A stretch of 32,908 nucleotides of DNA from Methanobacteriota archaeon (GCA_017885655.1 JAFNFQ010000008.1:96500-129407), one strand, 5' to 3'; positions 9,440 through 17,106 are shown, numbered from the stretch's first letter. Numbers and translations: made by a program. The notes: generated from the letters alone by a model not told the origin.

Positions 9440-9726
9440 TCTATCTTCCCTTCTTTGGCGAGAGACTCCACGGTCCTGAACGCGAGGTCAGGTTCCATCC
9501 CGAGGGCCTCGACGATCTCGGACACTCGGGCGGAGGACCGGTCACGGAAGAACTTCATCACCGCGGTCCTCGCCTTCGCTTCCGTCCACGGTCTCAGCAC
9601 GACGACCTTCGTATCCCTCAGGTCCTCCGCGTACGCCTCAACCGCTTTCTGCACGAAGTCCGTACGGGATCGCATGCCGGAACGGGCGACGCCGATAGGT
9701 TCGATATCCTCCCAGTTGAGGGCCAT
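9436..9726 (-). CDS. Small winged-helix-like protein, unknown
   Basis: 96 residues. The C-terminal half (about 55-96) reads as a small winged helix: a helix, then V-S-E-I-V-E-A-L-G-M, a putative recognition helix (E-P-D-L-A-F-R-T-V-E-S-L) and a short wing (K-E-G-K-I-E). The N-terminal half is charged and predicted helical. The ATG follows the stop of the broken upstream gene by only 4 nt and the gene overlaps the next small ORF by ATGA, so this is an operon with the 10054-10500 gene. It may bind DNA or simply use the fold for protein contacts. Confidence 0.65.
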   Translation of the reverse strand: MALNWEDIEPIGVARSGMRSRTDFVQKAVEAYAEDLRDTKVVVLRPWTEAKARTAVMKFFRDRSSARVSEIVEALGMEPDLAFRTVESLAKEGKIE

Positions 9727-9730
9727 TGGC

Positions 9731-9991
9731 TCAGAATCTCCATGTGTAGCCTCTCTTGAACAGCTTCACTTCGCCGGTGAACGCGTCGATGGTGAACGAG
9801 GCAGAGACGGGCATGTCCGACGGTTCGGATTTCGGCACGAATTCGACGTTGACCTTCTATTCATTCTCCTCGAGCTTGGCGGATGTCATCGTGAACTCGC
9901 TCACATCCAGGACGGTCTTCAGATGGTCCCCGATCCTCTGTTTGACATCCGCGAAGGTCAGTTTCTTGGTCTCAGTCGACACGACGGGCAC
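9731..9991 (-). pseudogene. GvpO/PepSY-like small protein interrupted by TGG-to-TAG
   Basis: Reading leftward from a GTG at 9991 (or 9982) the frame gives ...TKKLTFADVKQRIGDHLK... up to ...KLEENE, then TAG (9859-9857), then continues without a break as KVNVEFVPKSEPSDMPVSAS...YTWRF to TGA at 9731-9733. The segment E-N-E-[stop]-K-V-N-V-E-F fits a Trp codon (TGG) changed to TAG. The overall pattern (two helices, E-x-x-W-x-V-x-V-E-F, then A-S-F-x-I-D-A-x-T-G-E-V) resembles GvpO-like or PepSY-like small domains; no gas-vesicle structural gene is visible, so the family name is tentative. It sits between the 10054 gene and the winged-helix gene in one operon. Confidence 0.55.
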
Positions 9992-10053
9992 AACGGATAA
10001 GAGCGGCTCTCCTGCATTAAAGGCTTTGGCGGGTGGTGTCTTGCTTCACAGAC

Positions 10054-10500
10054 TCAGGCGTTGTTGCAATCTTCCTCAGGTTTCTTTGCCCGCCTATTGA
10101 CCCGCCTGAAGTACTCCTCGGCACTCTCGCCCTTGCGCAGGTCCTTCGCCGCCATGTCGAGGCGCTCGCTCGGTCCCTGGGGGGCCCCCTTGTCGCCTAT
10201 CGCCGACTTGGACATCTCCATCAGAATCCGCCTATTCAGGTCCTCGAGGTGCGCCTTCGAATCCTCGGTCTGCTGGAGCAGGTCCTCGAGCTCCTCTATC
10301 ATGCGATCCACGTCGACGCCTGCCTTCTTGATCGAGGCCCGCTCTTTCTTCATGAACTCAAGCACGGCCTTGGCGAATTCCATTTCGTCAAGTTCCTCTC
10401 CGTCGAACTCTTCCTCGTCTTCCATTCTCTCCGCCTTGCCGCTTGGAACTAGGAATTGATTGATCGGGGTGTACAAGTAACTTGCGCGGGGAATCAGCAA
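10054..10500 (-). CDS. Helical protein of unknown family, paralogue of the 21866 gene
   Basis: 148 residues from a TTG at 10500, or 123 from ATG at 10425. A core F-A-K-A-V-L-E-F-M-K-K-E-R-A-S-I-K-K-A-G-V-D-V-D aligns with F-A-Q-S-V-L-D-L-L-E-K-E-R-S-A-L-S-K-G-G-L-A-V-D in the 21866-22354 gene, followed in both by about 60 residues of helix. Both also carry a T-P-x-x-N-x-x-L-V-P-like stretch about 25-28 residues before the core, which favours the longer start. The C-terminus is charged (S-A-E-E-Y-F-R-R-V-N-R-R-A-K-K). No known domain recognised. First gene of a leftward operon of small proteins. Confidence 0.7.
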   Translation of the reverse strand: MLIPRASYLYTPINQFLVPSGKAERMEDEEEFDGEELDEMEFAKAVLEFMKKERASIKKAGVDVDRMIEELEDLLQQTEDSKAHLEDLNRRILMEMSKSAIGDKGAPQGPSERLDMAAKDLRKGESAEEYFRRVNRRAKKPEEDCNNA

Positions 10501-10573
10501 GCAAAGGTGCGAACAGCCTCCCCGCTCGAGGGCATTGAGTCAGTCTTTCGACCACATACTCCGTCCGTCAAGG

Positions 10574-10603
10574 TTATGTAAAATCAAGTGCATGGCTGGA
10601 ATC
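10574..10603 (+). promoter_or_regulatory. TATA element for leaderless AbrB-type gene
   Basis: TTATGTAAAA (10574-10583) is an A/T-rich TATA-like element. Start of transcription about 25 nt downstream would fall at the ATG at 10604, arguing for that start over ATG 10592. Confidence 0.35.
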
Positions 10604-10762
10604 ATGTTCGCAAGGGTGAAGAGAAGGGGCAACTCCTTCGTCCTGACAGTTCCCGCCGACGTCTTTCGGGGTCGGGGCGTCCGTGACGGCGACGTCGTCG
10701 AGGTGGAGCTGCGCCGGAAGGTGCCGCCGCCCGAGGAGCTTGGCGGGACAGTGAAGTTCTAG
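10604..10762 (+). CDS. AbrB/SpoVT-type (MazE-like) antitoxin, orphan
   Basis: 52 residues from ATG 10604; 56 from ATG 10592. The sequence is a swapped-hairpin DNA-binding domain of the AbrB/MazE type: V-K-R-R-G-N-S-F-V-L-T-V-P-A-D-V followed by G-V-R-D-G-D-V-V-E-V-E-L-R-R-K. The tail E-E-L-G-G-T-V-K-F is the short C-terminal segment such antitoxins use to contact a PIN toxin. No toxin gene follows in 10763-10888, so it is an orphan, either a remnant of a vapBC-type module or a free-standing regulator. Confidence 0.75.
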   Translation: MFARVKRRGNSFVLTVPADVFRGRGVRDGDVVEVELRRKVPPPEELGGTVKF

Positions 10763-10888
10763 GCCAAGTTGCCGGTCCTTCTCCGCGAGACCGAGGAGGG
10801 CTAGGAGAATCGCTAGGTACCTCTATGTCTCGTGGGCGATCCTCGCTCACCCAAGCAATGCTCCAACATGGAGGACGCCACATGCCGA

Positions 10889-11104
10889 CTATTCCCCGGG
10901 AAGCATCTTGAATCCCGCCTGCTGGAAATTGTCGTCGAACGTGAAGGCCGAACCGACATTCAGGCTACGCATCGCGACGAAGCTCGTGCAGTCGGTGAAG
11001 CTCCACCTCTTGTCAAGCCTCTCCTCCATGAGCTTGGCCGCCTCCCAGAAGGCATGCTCCCCGATCCACACGACGTCGACGCTCTCGCTCTCCCGTATCA
11101 CCAC
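10889..11104 (-). pseudogene. VapC-type PIN toxin lacking its N-terminal half
   Basis: 71 residues beginning at a GTG that overlaps the end of the antitoxin gene. The sequence W-S-F-T-D-C-T-S-F-V-A-M-R-S-L-N-V followed by A-F-T-F-D-D-N-F-Q-Q-A-G-F is the diagnostic C-terminal half of VapC PIN domains (acidic residues in TDCTS and FDDNF). Family members are about 130-140 residues and start with a (V/I)DTSA strand carrying the first catalytic Asp; that strand and the following helices, roughly 65 residues, are missing. The toxin is therefore expected to be inactive. Confidence 0.7.
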
Positions 11105-11337
11105 TTGCGCCCGTAGAGGACCTTGTCGTGATCGGTCGAGGTCGTATCCTTGATTCCCCGCTTCGCGCCCACCGGCGGCTCGGAGAACAAGGTGTCGCCC
11201 GACCGCACACGGTCTGAGAGGACAAGGCCCCGCACGAGTTCCCGGACGACTTCCTTTTTCGTCTTCCCGTTCTCCCGCGCATAGCGGGTGAGCAGGGCGT
11301 GCTCGGGTTCGGTCAGCTCTATCTGGATGACGCGCAT
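11098..11337 (-). CDS. VapB-like antitoxin
   Basis: 79 residues. The N-terminus (M-R-V-I-Q-I-E-L-T-E-P-E-H-A-L-L-T-R-Y-A) is a ribbon-helix-helix beta strand and first helix, followed by K-T-K-K-E-V-V-R-E-L-V-R. The tail D-H-D-K-V-L-Y-G-R-K-W resembles the short acidic/aromatic segment with which VapB proteins block VapC. It overlaps the truncated vapC by 7 nt. Upstream on the minus strand ATCTTAAAT (about 11362-11370) is a plausible TATA box roughly 30 nt before the ATG, so transcription would be leaderless or nearly so. Confidence 0.75.
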   Translation of the reverse strand: MRVIQIELTEPEHALLTRYARENGKTKKEVVRELVRGLVLSDRVRSGDTLFSEPPVGAKRGIKDTTSTDHDKVLYGRKW

Positions 11338-11413
11338 GCTAGAATTAAAATGGAATATGTGGCATTTAAGATATGGCATGGTGGGGACAGCGGGACGCGG
11401 CGGCGTCCGCCTT

Positions 11414-11575
11414 CTACCTGCCGCGTCCAAGGAATCTGGCAATCCAGCGGAATGGTTGGAGGCTGGCGTCCTTGCGCGCCTGCCTCTCGATCTCGATTTG
11501 CCTCGCGCGGGCAATCGCCCGTGCGCGATGCGCCTTCGCCGCCCGCCTGATGACGTATGCGCGGTCCTCATACAA
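11414..11575 (-). CDS. Small basic helical ORF (53 aa), copy A of a repeated sequence
   Basis: The minus-strand frame from TTG 11575 gives an Arg/Ala-rich helix containing A-I-A-R-A-R-Q-I-E-I-E-R-Q-A-R-K-D-A then F-R-W-I-A-R-F-L-G. The same peptide (Q-R-A-W-A-I-A-R-A-R-Q-I-E-I-E-R-Q-A-R-R-D-A) occurs in copy B at 13036-13195. Similarity of the C-terminal part at protein level with changed codons suggests the frame was once translated, but there is no good start or Shine-Dalgarno here and copy B has no start at all. Confidence 0.35.
   Translation of the reverse strand: MYEDRAYVIRRAAKAHRARAIARARQIEIERQARKDASLQPFRWIARFLGRGR
11475..11527. repeat. Direct repeat copy A (53 bp, partner at 13103-13155)
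   Basis: 11475-11520 is identical over 46 bp to 13103-13148; one mismatch and six more matching bases extend it to 53 bp. Both copies have the same orientation and bracket the AbiE-like pair at 11613-12969. The repeat contains an imperfect palindrome around GCGGGCAATCGCCC. Confidence 0.9.
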
Positions 11576-11580
11576 AGACT

Positions 11581-11612
11581 TATATATTTACCAATTTAAT
11601 ATCGGACTCATC
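11581..11612 (+). promoter_or_regulatory. TATA promoter of the AbiE-like pair
   Basis: TATATATTTA (11581-11590) is a near-consensus archaeal TATA box whose centre is 28 nt before the ATG at 11613, predicting a leaderless transcript. The 14-mer TATATTTACCAATT (11583-11596) is also found, on the minus strand, in the promoter of the orphan AbiEi gene (20722-20709). Confidence 0.6.
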
Positions 11613-12386
11613 ATGGTAAGCTTGATGAAATCCATGCTCTTAAATGAATCGGTCCGCGGGCTGGCTGAAGCCTGGGGATTGAGCCCGGAGCAGGCGGTGG
11701 TGCGCCTCCGGCGGGTCCCGTTCGTCGTCTTCAGCCATCCGGAAGGCAGGGGCGGGGGAAGAGGACGCCCCGGTCGGAGAGTCTCGCTGGACCCTCGCTG
11801 GCGGTTCTGGGAACACGCGGGCAGGAGGCCCCTCAGAAGCCTCGTCATCTGCCTGCGCACGCTGCACCAGCTGGGGGAGCCGTTCGCCCTCGGGGTCCCC
11901 TTCACTAGCACGTTCTGGCGGCCATTCCTCCATCCCGAGGTCAGGATCCTGGTGCCCCCGGAGACGTACAGCGTCTGGGTGCGCCTGTTCGCCGGTACAT
12001 CGGGCGGCCTCGGCGTGGTTGTGGATCTGCTCCCGGATTCGGCTGGGTCCGTGGAGGTCGAGGGCCTGCCTGTCCTCGAGCGCCAGTTCGCGGTGGTCGA
12101 TGCCCTGCAGGAGTACGAACGGCTGCCGAACATGAACCTCCTCGCGCTCGCAGATTGGATCGCGCACAGTACGCCTGACATGGACGCAGTCCGCCGGACT
12201 GCGACGGCGCACGCTCTCGACGGTGACCTTGAATACCTTGAGGATCACAGGTGTCGCGGCAGAGCCAGGGTTCTGGAGCATGGGGCGGTCAGGGAGGCTC
12301 ATCGCCTCGCGGCGGAGATGTCGCGCGTGCCCGAGGGAACGACATTCCGTGAGATGCTGGACCGGGAGAGGGTCAGGCCTGATTGA
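11613..12386 (+). CDS. AbiEi-like antitoxin candidate
   Basis: 257 residues from the leaderless ATG 11613 (alternatives 11625, 11634). The N-terminus (S-V-R-G-L-A-E-A-W-G-L-S-P-E-Q-A-V-V-R-L) reads as a helix-turn-helix. Later, G-V-V-V-D-L-L-P-D followed by V-E-V-E-G-L-P-V-L-E-R-Q-F-A-V-V-D-A-L resembles the C-terminal core of type IV AbiEi antitoxins, where a short strand precedes a G-x-P-V-x-x-x-x-x-A-x-x-D segment. It is followed directly by a nucleotidyltransferase-fold gene, the usual partner. The family call rests on this pattern and on order, not on a database match. Confidence 0.55.
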   Translation: MVSLMKSMLLNESVRGLAEAWGLSPEQAVVRLRRVPFVVFSHPEGRGGGRGRPGRRVSLDPRWRFWEHAGRRPLRSLVICLRTLHQLGEPFALGVPFTSTFWRPFLHPEVRILVPPETYSVWVRLFAGTSGGLGVVVDLLPDSAGSVEVEGLPVLERQFAVVDALQEYERLPNMNLLALADWIAHSTPDMDAVRRTATAHALDGDLEYLEDHRCRGRARVLEHGAVREAHRLAAEMSRVPEGTTFREMLDRERVRPD

Positions 12387-12429
12387 GCGACCGCCGAAGG
12401 ACCTGACACTGCAGCAGGCGGCCGAATGG

Positions 12430-12969
12430 ATGATCCGCGCGCTGCACGATGAGGAATTCACCATTCTCCTGTGCGGACGCTCGGCCCTCGACTACCAGGG
12501 AGAATACACTGGCAGCATCGACGCCGACATCCTTGTCGGGGCCGACTTCAAGGGGGCCTCGTCGGTACTGGATGCATACGTGCGCAGGGGCGACCTCTAT
12601 CCTGCCGGTGCGGTCCCGCGCAGCGTCGCGCGCTACATGGTCCGGGGGGAGAAGCCCGTGGACGTGATCGATGTCAGCGACGTGAGTTCCAGGTTGTTTG
12701 ATATACTCTGGAAGGAAGCGAGCGAGGAGGTCGATATGGGCTCTGCCGGCATGGTGCGTGCGGTCACCAGGGAGGGATACTTCGTGCTCGCGATCATGAT
12801 CGGCCTGAAGGGATTCGCGCGCGAAAAGGACGATCCCATGATGAAGGTCAGGGAGGCGTGGGGGCTGTTCGGGAGAAGGACGGACGGGCGGAGGGTCGAC
12901 GAGCTGCTCGGCAAGCTGGGGGCGAAGAAGAGGCTGGGAGAGATTGTGCCTTCCCTCGCGCCACCTTGA
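12430..12969 (+). CDS. Nucleotidyltransferase-fold protein, AbiEii-like toxin candidate
   Basis: 179 residues from ATG 12430; the frame is open upstream and a CTG at 12379 would overlap the antitoxin stop and add 17 residues. The pol-beta nucleotidyltransferase signature is present: G-R-S-A-L (16-20), then D-A-D (31-33) as metal-binding Asps, and a later V-D-V-I-D strand that can supply the third Asp. The C-terminal helices are ordinary for DUF/AbiEii-like NTases. With the upstream gene it forms a probable type IV TA pair, in which the toxin modifies RNA or blocks growth. Confidence 0.65.
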   Translation: MIRALHDEEFTILLCGRSALDYQGEYTGSIDADILVGADFKGASSVLDAYVRRGDLYPAGAVPRSVARYMVRGEKPVDVIDVSDVSSRLFDILWKEASEEVDMGSAGMVRAVTREGYFVLAIMIGLKGFAREKDDPMMKVREAWGLFGRRTDGRRVDELLGKLGAKKRLGEIVPSLAPP

Positions 12970-13324
12970 GATTCAAGCCCATGGTGAGAGTGTGAATCGT
13001 GGCATCTCTTCAATCATTGTCTCCTCGATGCCGCATTACCTCCGCCCGATTCGCTTCAGGAACTGGGCGAACTTTCGGAATGGGCGAAGTATGGCATCAC
13101 GACGCGCCTGCCTCTCGATCTCGATTTGCCTCGCGCGGGCAATCGCCCATGCGCGTTGGGCATTTAAGCAATCATTCGAAGACAGTGGATCCTTGGTGCC
13201 GAATCAGGCCACAGAGAGGGCGTATGCATCATCCGCAGAGCACCTGACATCCTTGAAGGAGGGGAAGGATTGAATATCACAGGGACCATGTTGTACCGGA
13301 ACCTGTGGGACCAGGGGCATACGG
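12970..13324. other. Intergenic region with decayed copy B of the small basic ORF
   Basis: No intact gene. On the minus strand 13195-13036 is open without a start codon and encodes Q-R-A-W-A-I-A-R-A-R-Q-I-E-I-E-R-Q-A-R-R-D-A then L-R-P-F-R-K-F-A-Q-F-L-K-R-I-G before TAA, a relative of the 11414-11575 ORF. The rest (13196-13324) shows nothing recognisable. Confidence 0.6.
13103..13155. repeat. Direct repeat copy B (53 bp, partner at 11475-11527)
   Basis: 46 identical bases plus 6 of the next 7, same orientation as copy A, 1.6 kb apart. Flanks on both sides have diverged strongly although the encoded C-terminal peptide is still similar. Confidence 0.9.
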
Positions 13325-14944
13325 ATGTTCGGTGATGCAAGGGATTCGATGTCTGGGAATCCTGAGGCGGGAAGATTTCGTGCTGGGCGCATCGCGCCTC
13401 GCGTTCGGCTGTGTCTCTTTGCGGCAGCGATTCTGCTCTCCTCGCTGAGCCTTTCTGCCGGACCGGCGAGCGCCAACTGGGCATGGGAGGAGGTCAGCCC
13501 CTCGACCTATCCCGACCTCGGCTACGCTGAGTCGTACAACGGCAGCATCTACATGATCGGTGATTGGATTCAAGTGTACGATCCCGTCACGGACAACTGG
13601 ACCGTAAAGGGGAGTACCGGGCTACCTTGGGTGACCTATCGCGGCGGCAGTACTATCGTCGGAGACAGAATCTACTTCGTCGACGGTTTTATTAATGCGC
13701 AGTACTACAACATCACGACGGACACCTTCATCGACATGGTAGACCCGCCAACGGACCGACTGGACTTCGAGGTCGCGCAATCTGGAGGGATAATCTATGT
13801 TCTTGGCGGTTGGATTGACGGAATCAACATCTCGATCAATATCGTTGAGGCCTACAATCCGGCAAATGACACATGGTGGGCGGTTGCACCGATGCTCGTC
13901 GGCAGGAGGAACGCTCAAGCTGTTGGTCTGGACGGCTACATCTACGCCATAGGTGGATTTACCGGCTGGGGCTGGTCGACCCCCGTCAATTCCGTCGAGC
14001 TGTACGATCCCGCGACGAATGCATGGACGCTAGTCAGCTCGATGAACGATAATTTCTTTGAATGTGGAGCCACCGCACATAAGGGCAAGATAGTCGTGGC
14101 GGGAGGCTCCGCCTACAAAGCATTCTCTGAAGTGTATTTCCCTGGGTCAGATCTCTGGGTGGATGGACCTCCCATTCCGTTCAACAACTACCTCGACAAC
14201 GAAATGGCCTCGGTGGGTGACCACGTCTATACTGTGGGCGGACGCACCGCACCCGGTGTTCTGTACAACACGACGCTACGTTGGGAGGTGGACATACCGC
14301 CAGTCGCCGCGATCGCGGTGACTCCGTCCACCACGGGATTCGTGGGCGACGTCTTCACCTTCGACGGAAGCGGGTCTTCGGACACTGATGGCTCGGTCGT
14401 TTCCTGGAACTGGGACTTCGGGGACGGGTACACGGCGACAGGGGTCAATGTCGCGCACTCCTACCAGGCCAAGATGGCTTTCACCGTCACACTCAACGTC
14501 ACCGACGATCTCGGGGCGTGGAACGAGGCCACGGTCCAGATACTCATCGTTAACACGGCGCCGACAATCATAGCGGTGAGTCCGGGCAGCTCCACCGTCT
14601 CGCTGGAGGTTGGTCAGACGCAGGCCTTCGCGGTCGTCGCGGTCGACCCGGACAACGACATACTCACCTACAGCTGGCGCGTCGACGGGATTCCCGAAGG
14701 CGGCGATTCAGCCTTCTACGACTTCAGTCGGGAGGGGGTGCGGACGTACAGGGTCAATGTCACCGTCTCTGACGGATCTGCAGAGGTCTGGCGCGAGTGG
14801 AGCGTCGAAGTGACGAGCAGGACTCCGCCGCCACTCGATGGCGTGATGTGGTTGATTCCCGCCATCGTCATCATCTTGGCCGCTTTCGCGATCATCCTGT
14901 TCGTTCTGTGGAGGCGTCGTCGAAGGTCGGAGGGCGTGATATAG
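13325..14944 (+). CDS. Kelch/PKD cell-surface protein with C-terminal anchor
   Basis: 539 residues (ATG 13325; ATG 13349 also possible). A basic leader and hydrophobic stretch (about 28-50, ending in A-S-A-N) form a signal peptide. About residues 55-315 contain kelch blades (I-Y-V-L-G-G-W, I-Y-A-I-G-G-F, V-Y-T-V-G-G-R with paired W and Y/D residues). A PKD domain follows (about 322-408, with W-D-F-G-D-G and A-H-S-Y), then a second Ig/PKD-like domain (about 412-500), a transmembrane helix (about 508-530) and a stop-transfer run of five Arg. Like the kelch block in the 1757-residue protein it probably acts outside the cell in adhesion or glycan contact. No ligand is evident. Confidence 0.85.
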   Translation: MFGDARDSMSGNPEAGRFRAGRIAPRVRLCLFAAAILLSSLSLSAGPASANWAWEEVSPSTYPDLGYAESYNGSIYMIGDWIQVYDPVTDNWTVKGSTGLPWVTYRGGSTIVGDRIYFVDGFINAQYYNITTDTFIDMVDPPTDRLDFEVAQSGGIIYVLGGWIDGINISINIVEAYNPANDTWWAVAPMLVGRRNAQAVGLDGYIYAIGGFTGWGWSTPVNSVELYDPATNAWTLVSSMNDNFFECGATAHKGKIVVAGGSAYKAFSEVYFPGSDLWVDGPPIPFNNYLDNEMASVGDHVYTVGGRTAPGVLYNTTLRWEVDIPPVAAIAVTPSTTGFVGDVFTFDGSGSSDTDGSVVSWNWDFGDGYTATGVNVAHSYQAKMAFTVTLNVTDDLGAWNEATVQILIVNTAPTIIAVSPGSSTVSLEVGQTQAFAVVAVDPDNDILTYSWRVDGIPEGGDSAFYDFSREGVRTYRVNVTVSDGSAEVWREWSVEVTSRTPPPLDGVMWLIPAIVIILAAFAIILFVLWRRRRRSEGVI

Positions 14945-15173
14945 GAGGCGCCCGCGAAGAGGGAGTCGGATGAGGCTGGATGATTCCAGACGATTGCGGC
15001 ACGAGGGGCATTGCGTTTGAGGATTCTGCGCAACCAGCCCTCAATCAATCACCTGCTTGAGCATCCCTTCTCACTGAATTGATATTGATACTGCCGTTCC
15101 AGTGGAACAGCAGCGCGTGTTTCAATCGAAATATGCCATTCCCGCATGATAAATCCGTGTTCAGACTTACGGA

Positions 15174-15348
15174 TTAAAGGTGCTTCCCGCCGCTTCCTTC
15201 CCCCGGGGCTCGTCTTCGGGGCGGAGTGTTCAGGGTCCTTGCATGCGATCCCGTCTTCACCTTCAGGTCGTCGTATATGTACGCGGTGAACTCAACGGGC
15301 GCTCCCGCCAAGGTCGGGTCGAGGACCACAGTTCAGTTCGATTCGCAT
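15174..15348 (-). pseudogene. Remnant of a small protein gene, frameshifted by a TG duplication
   Basis: The minus strand starts ATG CGA ATC GAA CTG AAC (15348), then the frame is lost, and the next frame reads V-V-L-D-P-T-L-A-G-A-P-V-E-F-T-A-Y-I-Y-D-D-L-K-V-K-T-G-S to TAA at 15174. Removing one TG from AACTGTGGTCC joins both into one 57-residue protein. No family recognised. The surrounding gap 14945-15395 holds nothing else I can support. Confidence 0.35.
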
Positions 15349-15395
15349 GTCACACATGATTTCATTGAACACCGGGGATGTGCGACGCCAGTCTC

Positions 15396-16127
15396 CTAGA
15401 GAAGCGCGGCCAGCCTCGAGAACCATTCACGCGCGGCATCGTTGGACAGACCATATCGATTGGCCCCCGCCATCGTAAGCTCTTCGCGCTGAAGCATCTT
15501 CAGGAGGAATGGATATCTTTCCAGTTCCTTCCCGAGAGCGGAGAAGTCCAGCTGCGGGCCTCGCGTTGGGTCGAGCAGGGCCAGCAGGTCGCCCATGTCC
15601 TTGGCGAGCTTGCCCCGCTCATATGCGGCGTTGTCTGAGCGGCCGTTGTCAAGTCTCCAGCTCCGATCCCAGGCAGCTTTCGCTTTCAGGATGAAGAGCT
15701 TTTCCTCGACGGGAACCGGCAACTCGACTCCCTCAACCTTACGCCACACGATCCCGGGGAAGACCGGACGCAGGGGGTACGCCGCACGTCTCCCCTCGAA
15801 ACGAAAGACAGCATCCGCCCTCAGGAATTCCACAATCATGCTGCCTCCAGCTGTGGTCTTCCTCAGCGCCAGCAGTCCCTCGCCCTCGTCTCTCCGCGGC
15901 TTGAAGCCTCGCTTGTCCCTCAGCCAGTGCATCAACGCCTTCCGCTCGCCGCGGGCGCTCAGGAGGTCGATGTCCTGAGAACCGTACCACGGGTTGTAGG
16001 CGTGCACCGCCCAGCCGCCGATGAGGCACAGGTGAAACCCCGTTTTCGAGCCTCTGTCGCGCACCCACCGCGCCATGTGGGCCAACTCGTCCAGGGAGTC
16101 CCGGATCAGCCGATCGTCAGCGAGCAC
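15396..16127 (-). CDS. AbiEii-like nucleotidyltransferase toxin
   Basis: 243 residues from GTG 16127. The NTase signature is clear: C-L-I-G-G-W-A-V (34-41), then S-Q-D-I-D-L-L (50-56) giving the D-x-D metal ligands, and a basic/acidic helical C-terminus. V-P-V-E-E-K-L-F-I-L-K-A-K-A matches the post-catalytic helix of AbiEii-type proteins. The start overlaps the antitoxin stop by 11 nt, so the two are co-translated, with antitoxin first. In type IV TA systems the NTase toxin transfers nucleotides to tRNA or other targets and the antitoxin represses the promoter rather than binding the toxin. Confidence 0.75.
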   Translation of the reverse strand: MLADDRLIRDSLDELAHMARWVRDRGSKTGFHLCLIGGWAVHAYNPWYGSQDIDLLSARGERKALMHWLRDKRGFKPRRDEGEGLLALRKTTAGGSMIVEFLRADAVFRFEGRRAAYPLRPVFPGIVWRKVEGVELPVPVEEKLFILKAKAAWDRSWRLDNGRSDNAAYERGKLAKDMGDLLALLDPTRGPQLDFSALGKELERYPFLLKMLQREELTMAGANRYGLSNDAAREWFSRLAALL

Positions 16128-17106
16128 CGGCTTTCACCGCCGCGAGAGCGAGCTCGAACCAGTCCCTCCCCATTCCCGCCAGGTCGAGCACCGCCTGGGA
16201 AGGAGAGACGATGGGGACCCCGTCCCGGCGTTCGATGTCTATCTGCCTGTCCGGGTCGTACACGTGGACCCGGATTCCACCCTCGTCCTTGAGACCCTCG
16301 AGAGGGGCGGTGGATGACAGGTAGATGTCCAACCGGTCCACGCTCCTGGTGTAGTCGGAGGAAAGCAGCAGATGGGCCGGCCCGGTGACGGCGAACAGGG
16401 CTCCAACCGCCTCGCTGCGGCGTGCAAGCTCTCGCGCTAGATCCACAGGCCGGCGGGAGGCAGTGGTCAACTCGTACCTCTGCAGGGCGAGCAGAGGCCT
16501 CTCCCAGGCCGCGCCGCTGAGAAGACGGTTCACGTCGGTGACCTCGACTTTGCCTCCCCGTTGCCGGGCCAGTCCCTGCACGATCAACGCGGACACCGTC
16601 CTGTGACACCAGGCGTAGGAGACCCCGGAGGTCAGCGACAGGGACCTGATGGAGGCCGGTGAACGGAGGAGAGCGAACACGACGCGCCACGCCGAAGGAG
16701 TCGTTATCTTGCCCTGGGCCGTGGTCCTGGGCTGTCGGGTCCTCCGGAGCAGCCGCGGATTGAGGCGCAGGAAAAGAGTCTGGTTCCCCTTCTTCATCTT
16801 CTTCAGGGAGTTCAAGAGGTAATCGGTTTCCTCGCTGATCGACGGCGCTGCGATCACGTAGCAGAGTGATCGGCGGGCTGCCAGGCCAAGCTTCGACAGG
16901 AGGTATTCGCCCTGGAAGTGAAGCTGCGCGACGACTGCCGGAGAGGGAGTGCTGCGCTTGACCTCGATGAGGAAGAGGGTCTTGCCGTCGTCGAAGGCGA
17001 GATCGGGACGGACGAAGCCCTGATACGCGTCCAAGCGTAGCGGCTTGGCGTCGGGCGAGGGCAGCCGGCGCCTGATGAAGTCTGCGAGGATCTCCGTGTC
17101 TTCCAT
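16117..17106 (-). CDS. AbiEi-family antitoxin with N-terminal PD-(D/E)xK domain
   Basis: 329 residues. Residues about 20-115 resemble a restriction-endonuclease fold: R-P-D-L-A-F (33-38) then F-L-I-E-V-K (45-50) give the P-D...E-x-K set. Residues about 138-192 form a winged helix (A-W-R-V-V-F-A-L-L-R-S-P ... S-Y-A-W-C-H-R-T-V-S-A-L). The C-terminal part (about 205-329) has the AbiEi layout with an L-F-A-V-T-G-P-A-H-L-L-L-S helix, R-L-D-I-Y-L strand and V-P-I-V-S-P-S-Q-A-V-L-D-L near the end. The ATG at 17106 lies about 30 nt below a strong TATA box inside an inverted repeat, consistent with autorepression. Whether the nuclease residues are active is unknown. Confidence 0.75.
   Translation of the reverse strand: MEDTEILADFIRRRLPSPDAKPLRLDAYQGFVRPDLAFDDGKTLFLIEVKRSTPSPAVVAQLHFQGEYLLSKLGLAARRSLCYVIAAPSISEETDYLLNSLKKMKKGNQTLFLRLNPRLLRRTRQPRTTAQGKITTPSAWRVVFALLRSPASIRSLSLTSGVSYAWCHRTVSALIVQGLARQRGGKVEVTDVNRLLSGAAWERPLLALQRYELTTASRRPVDLARELARRSEAVGALFAVTGPAHLLLSSDYTRSVDRLDIYLSSTAPLEGLKDEGGIRVHVYDPDRQIDIERRDGVPIVSPSQAVLDLAGMGRDWFELALAAVKAGAR

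Noticed and set aside
9857-9859. TAG read as pyrrolysine
   Set aside because: Several intact genes in the window end in TAG, no pyl gene is visible, and a Trp fits the position; kept only as a check.
9731-10500. A gas-vesicle gene cluster
   Set aside because: Only one tentative GvpO-like remnant; no GvpA or other gas-vesicle genes are present.
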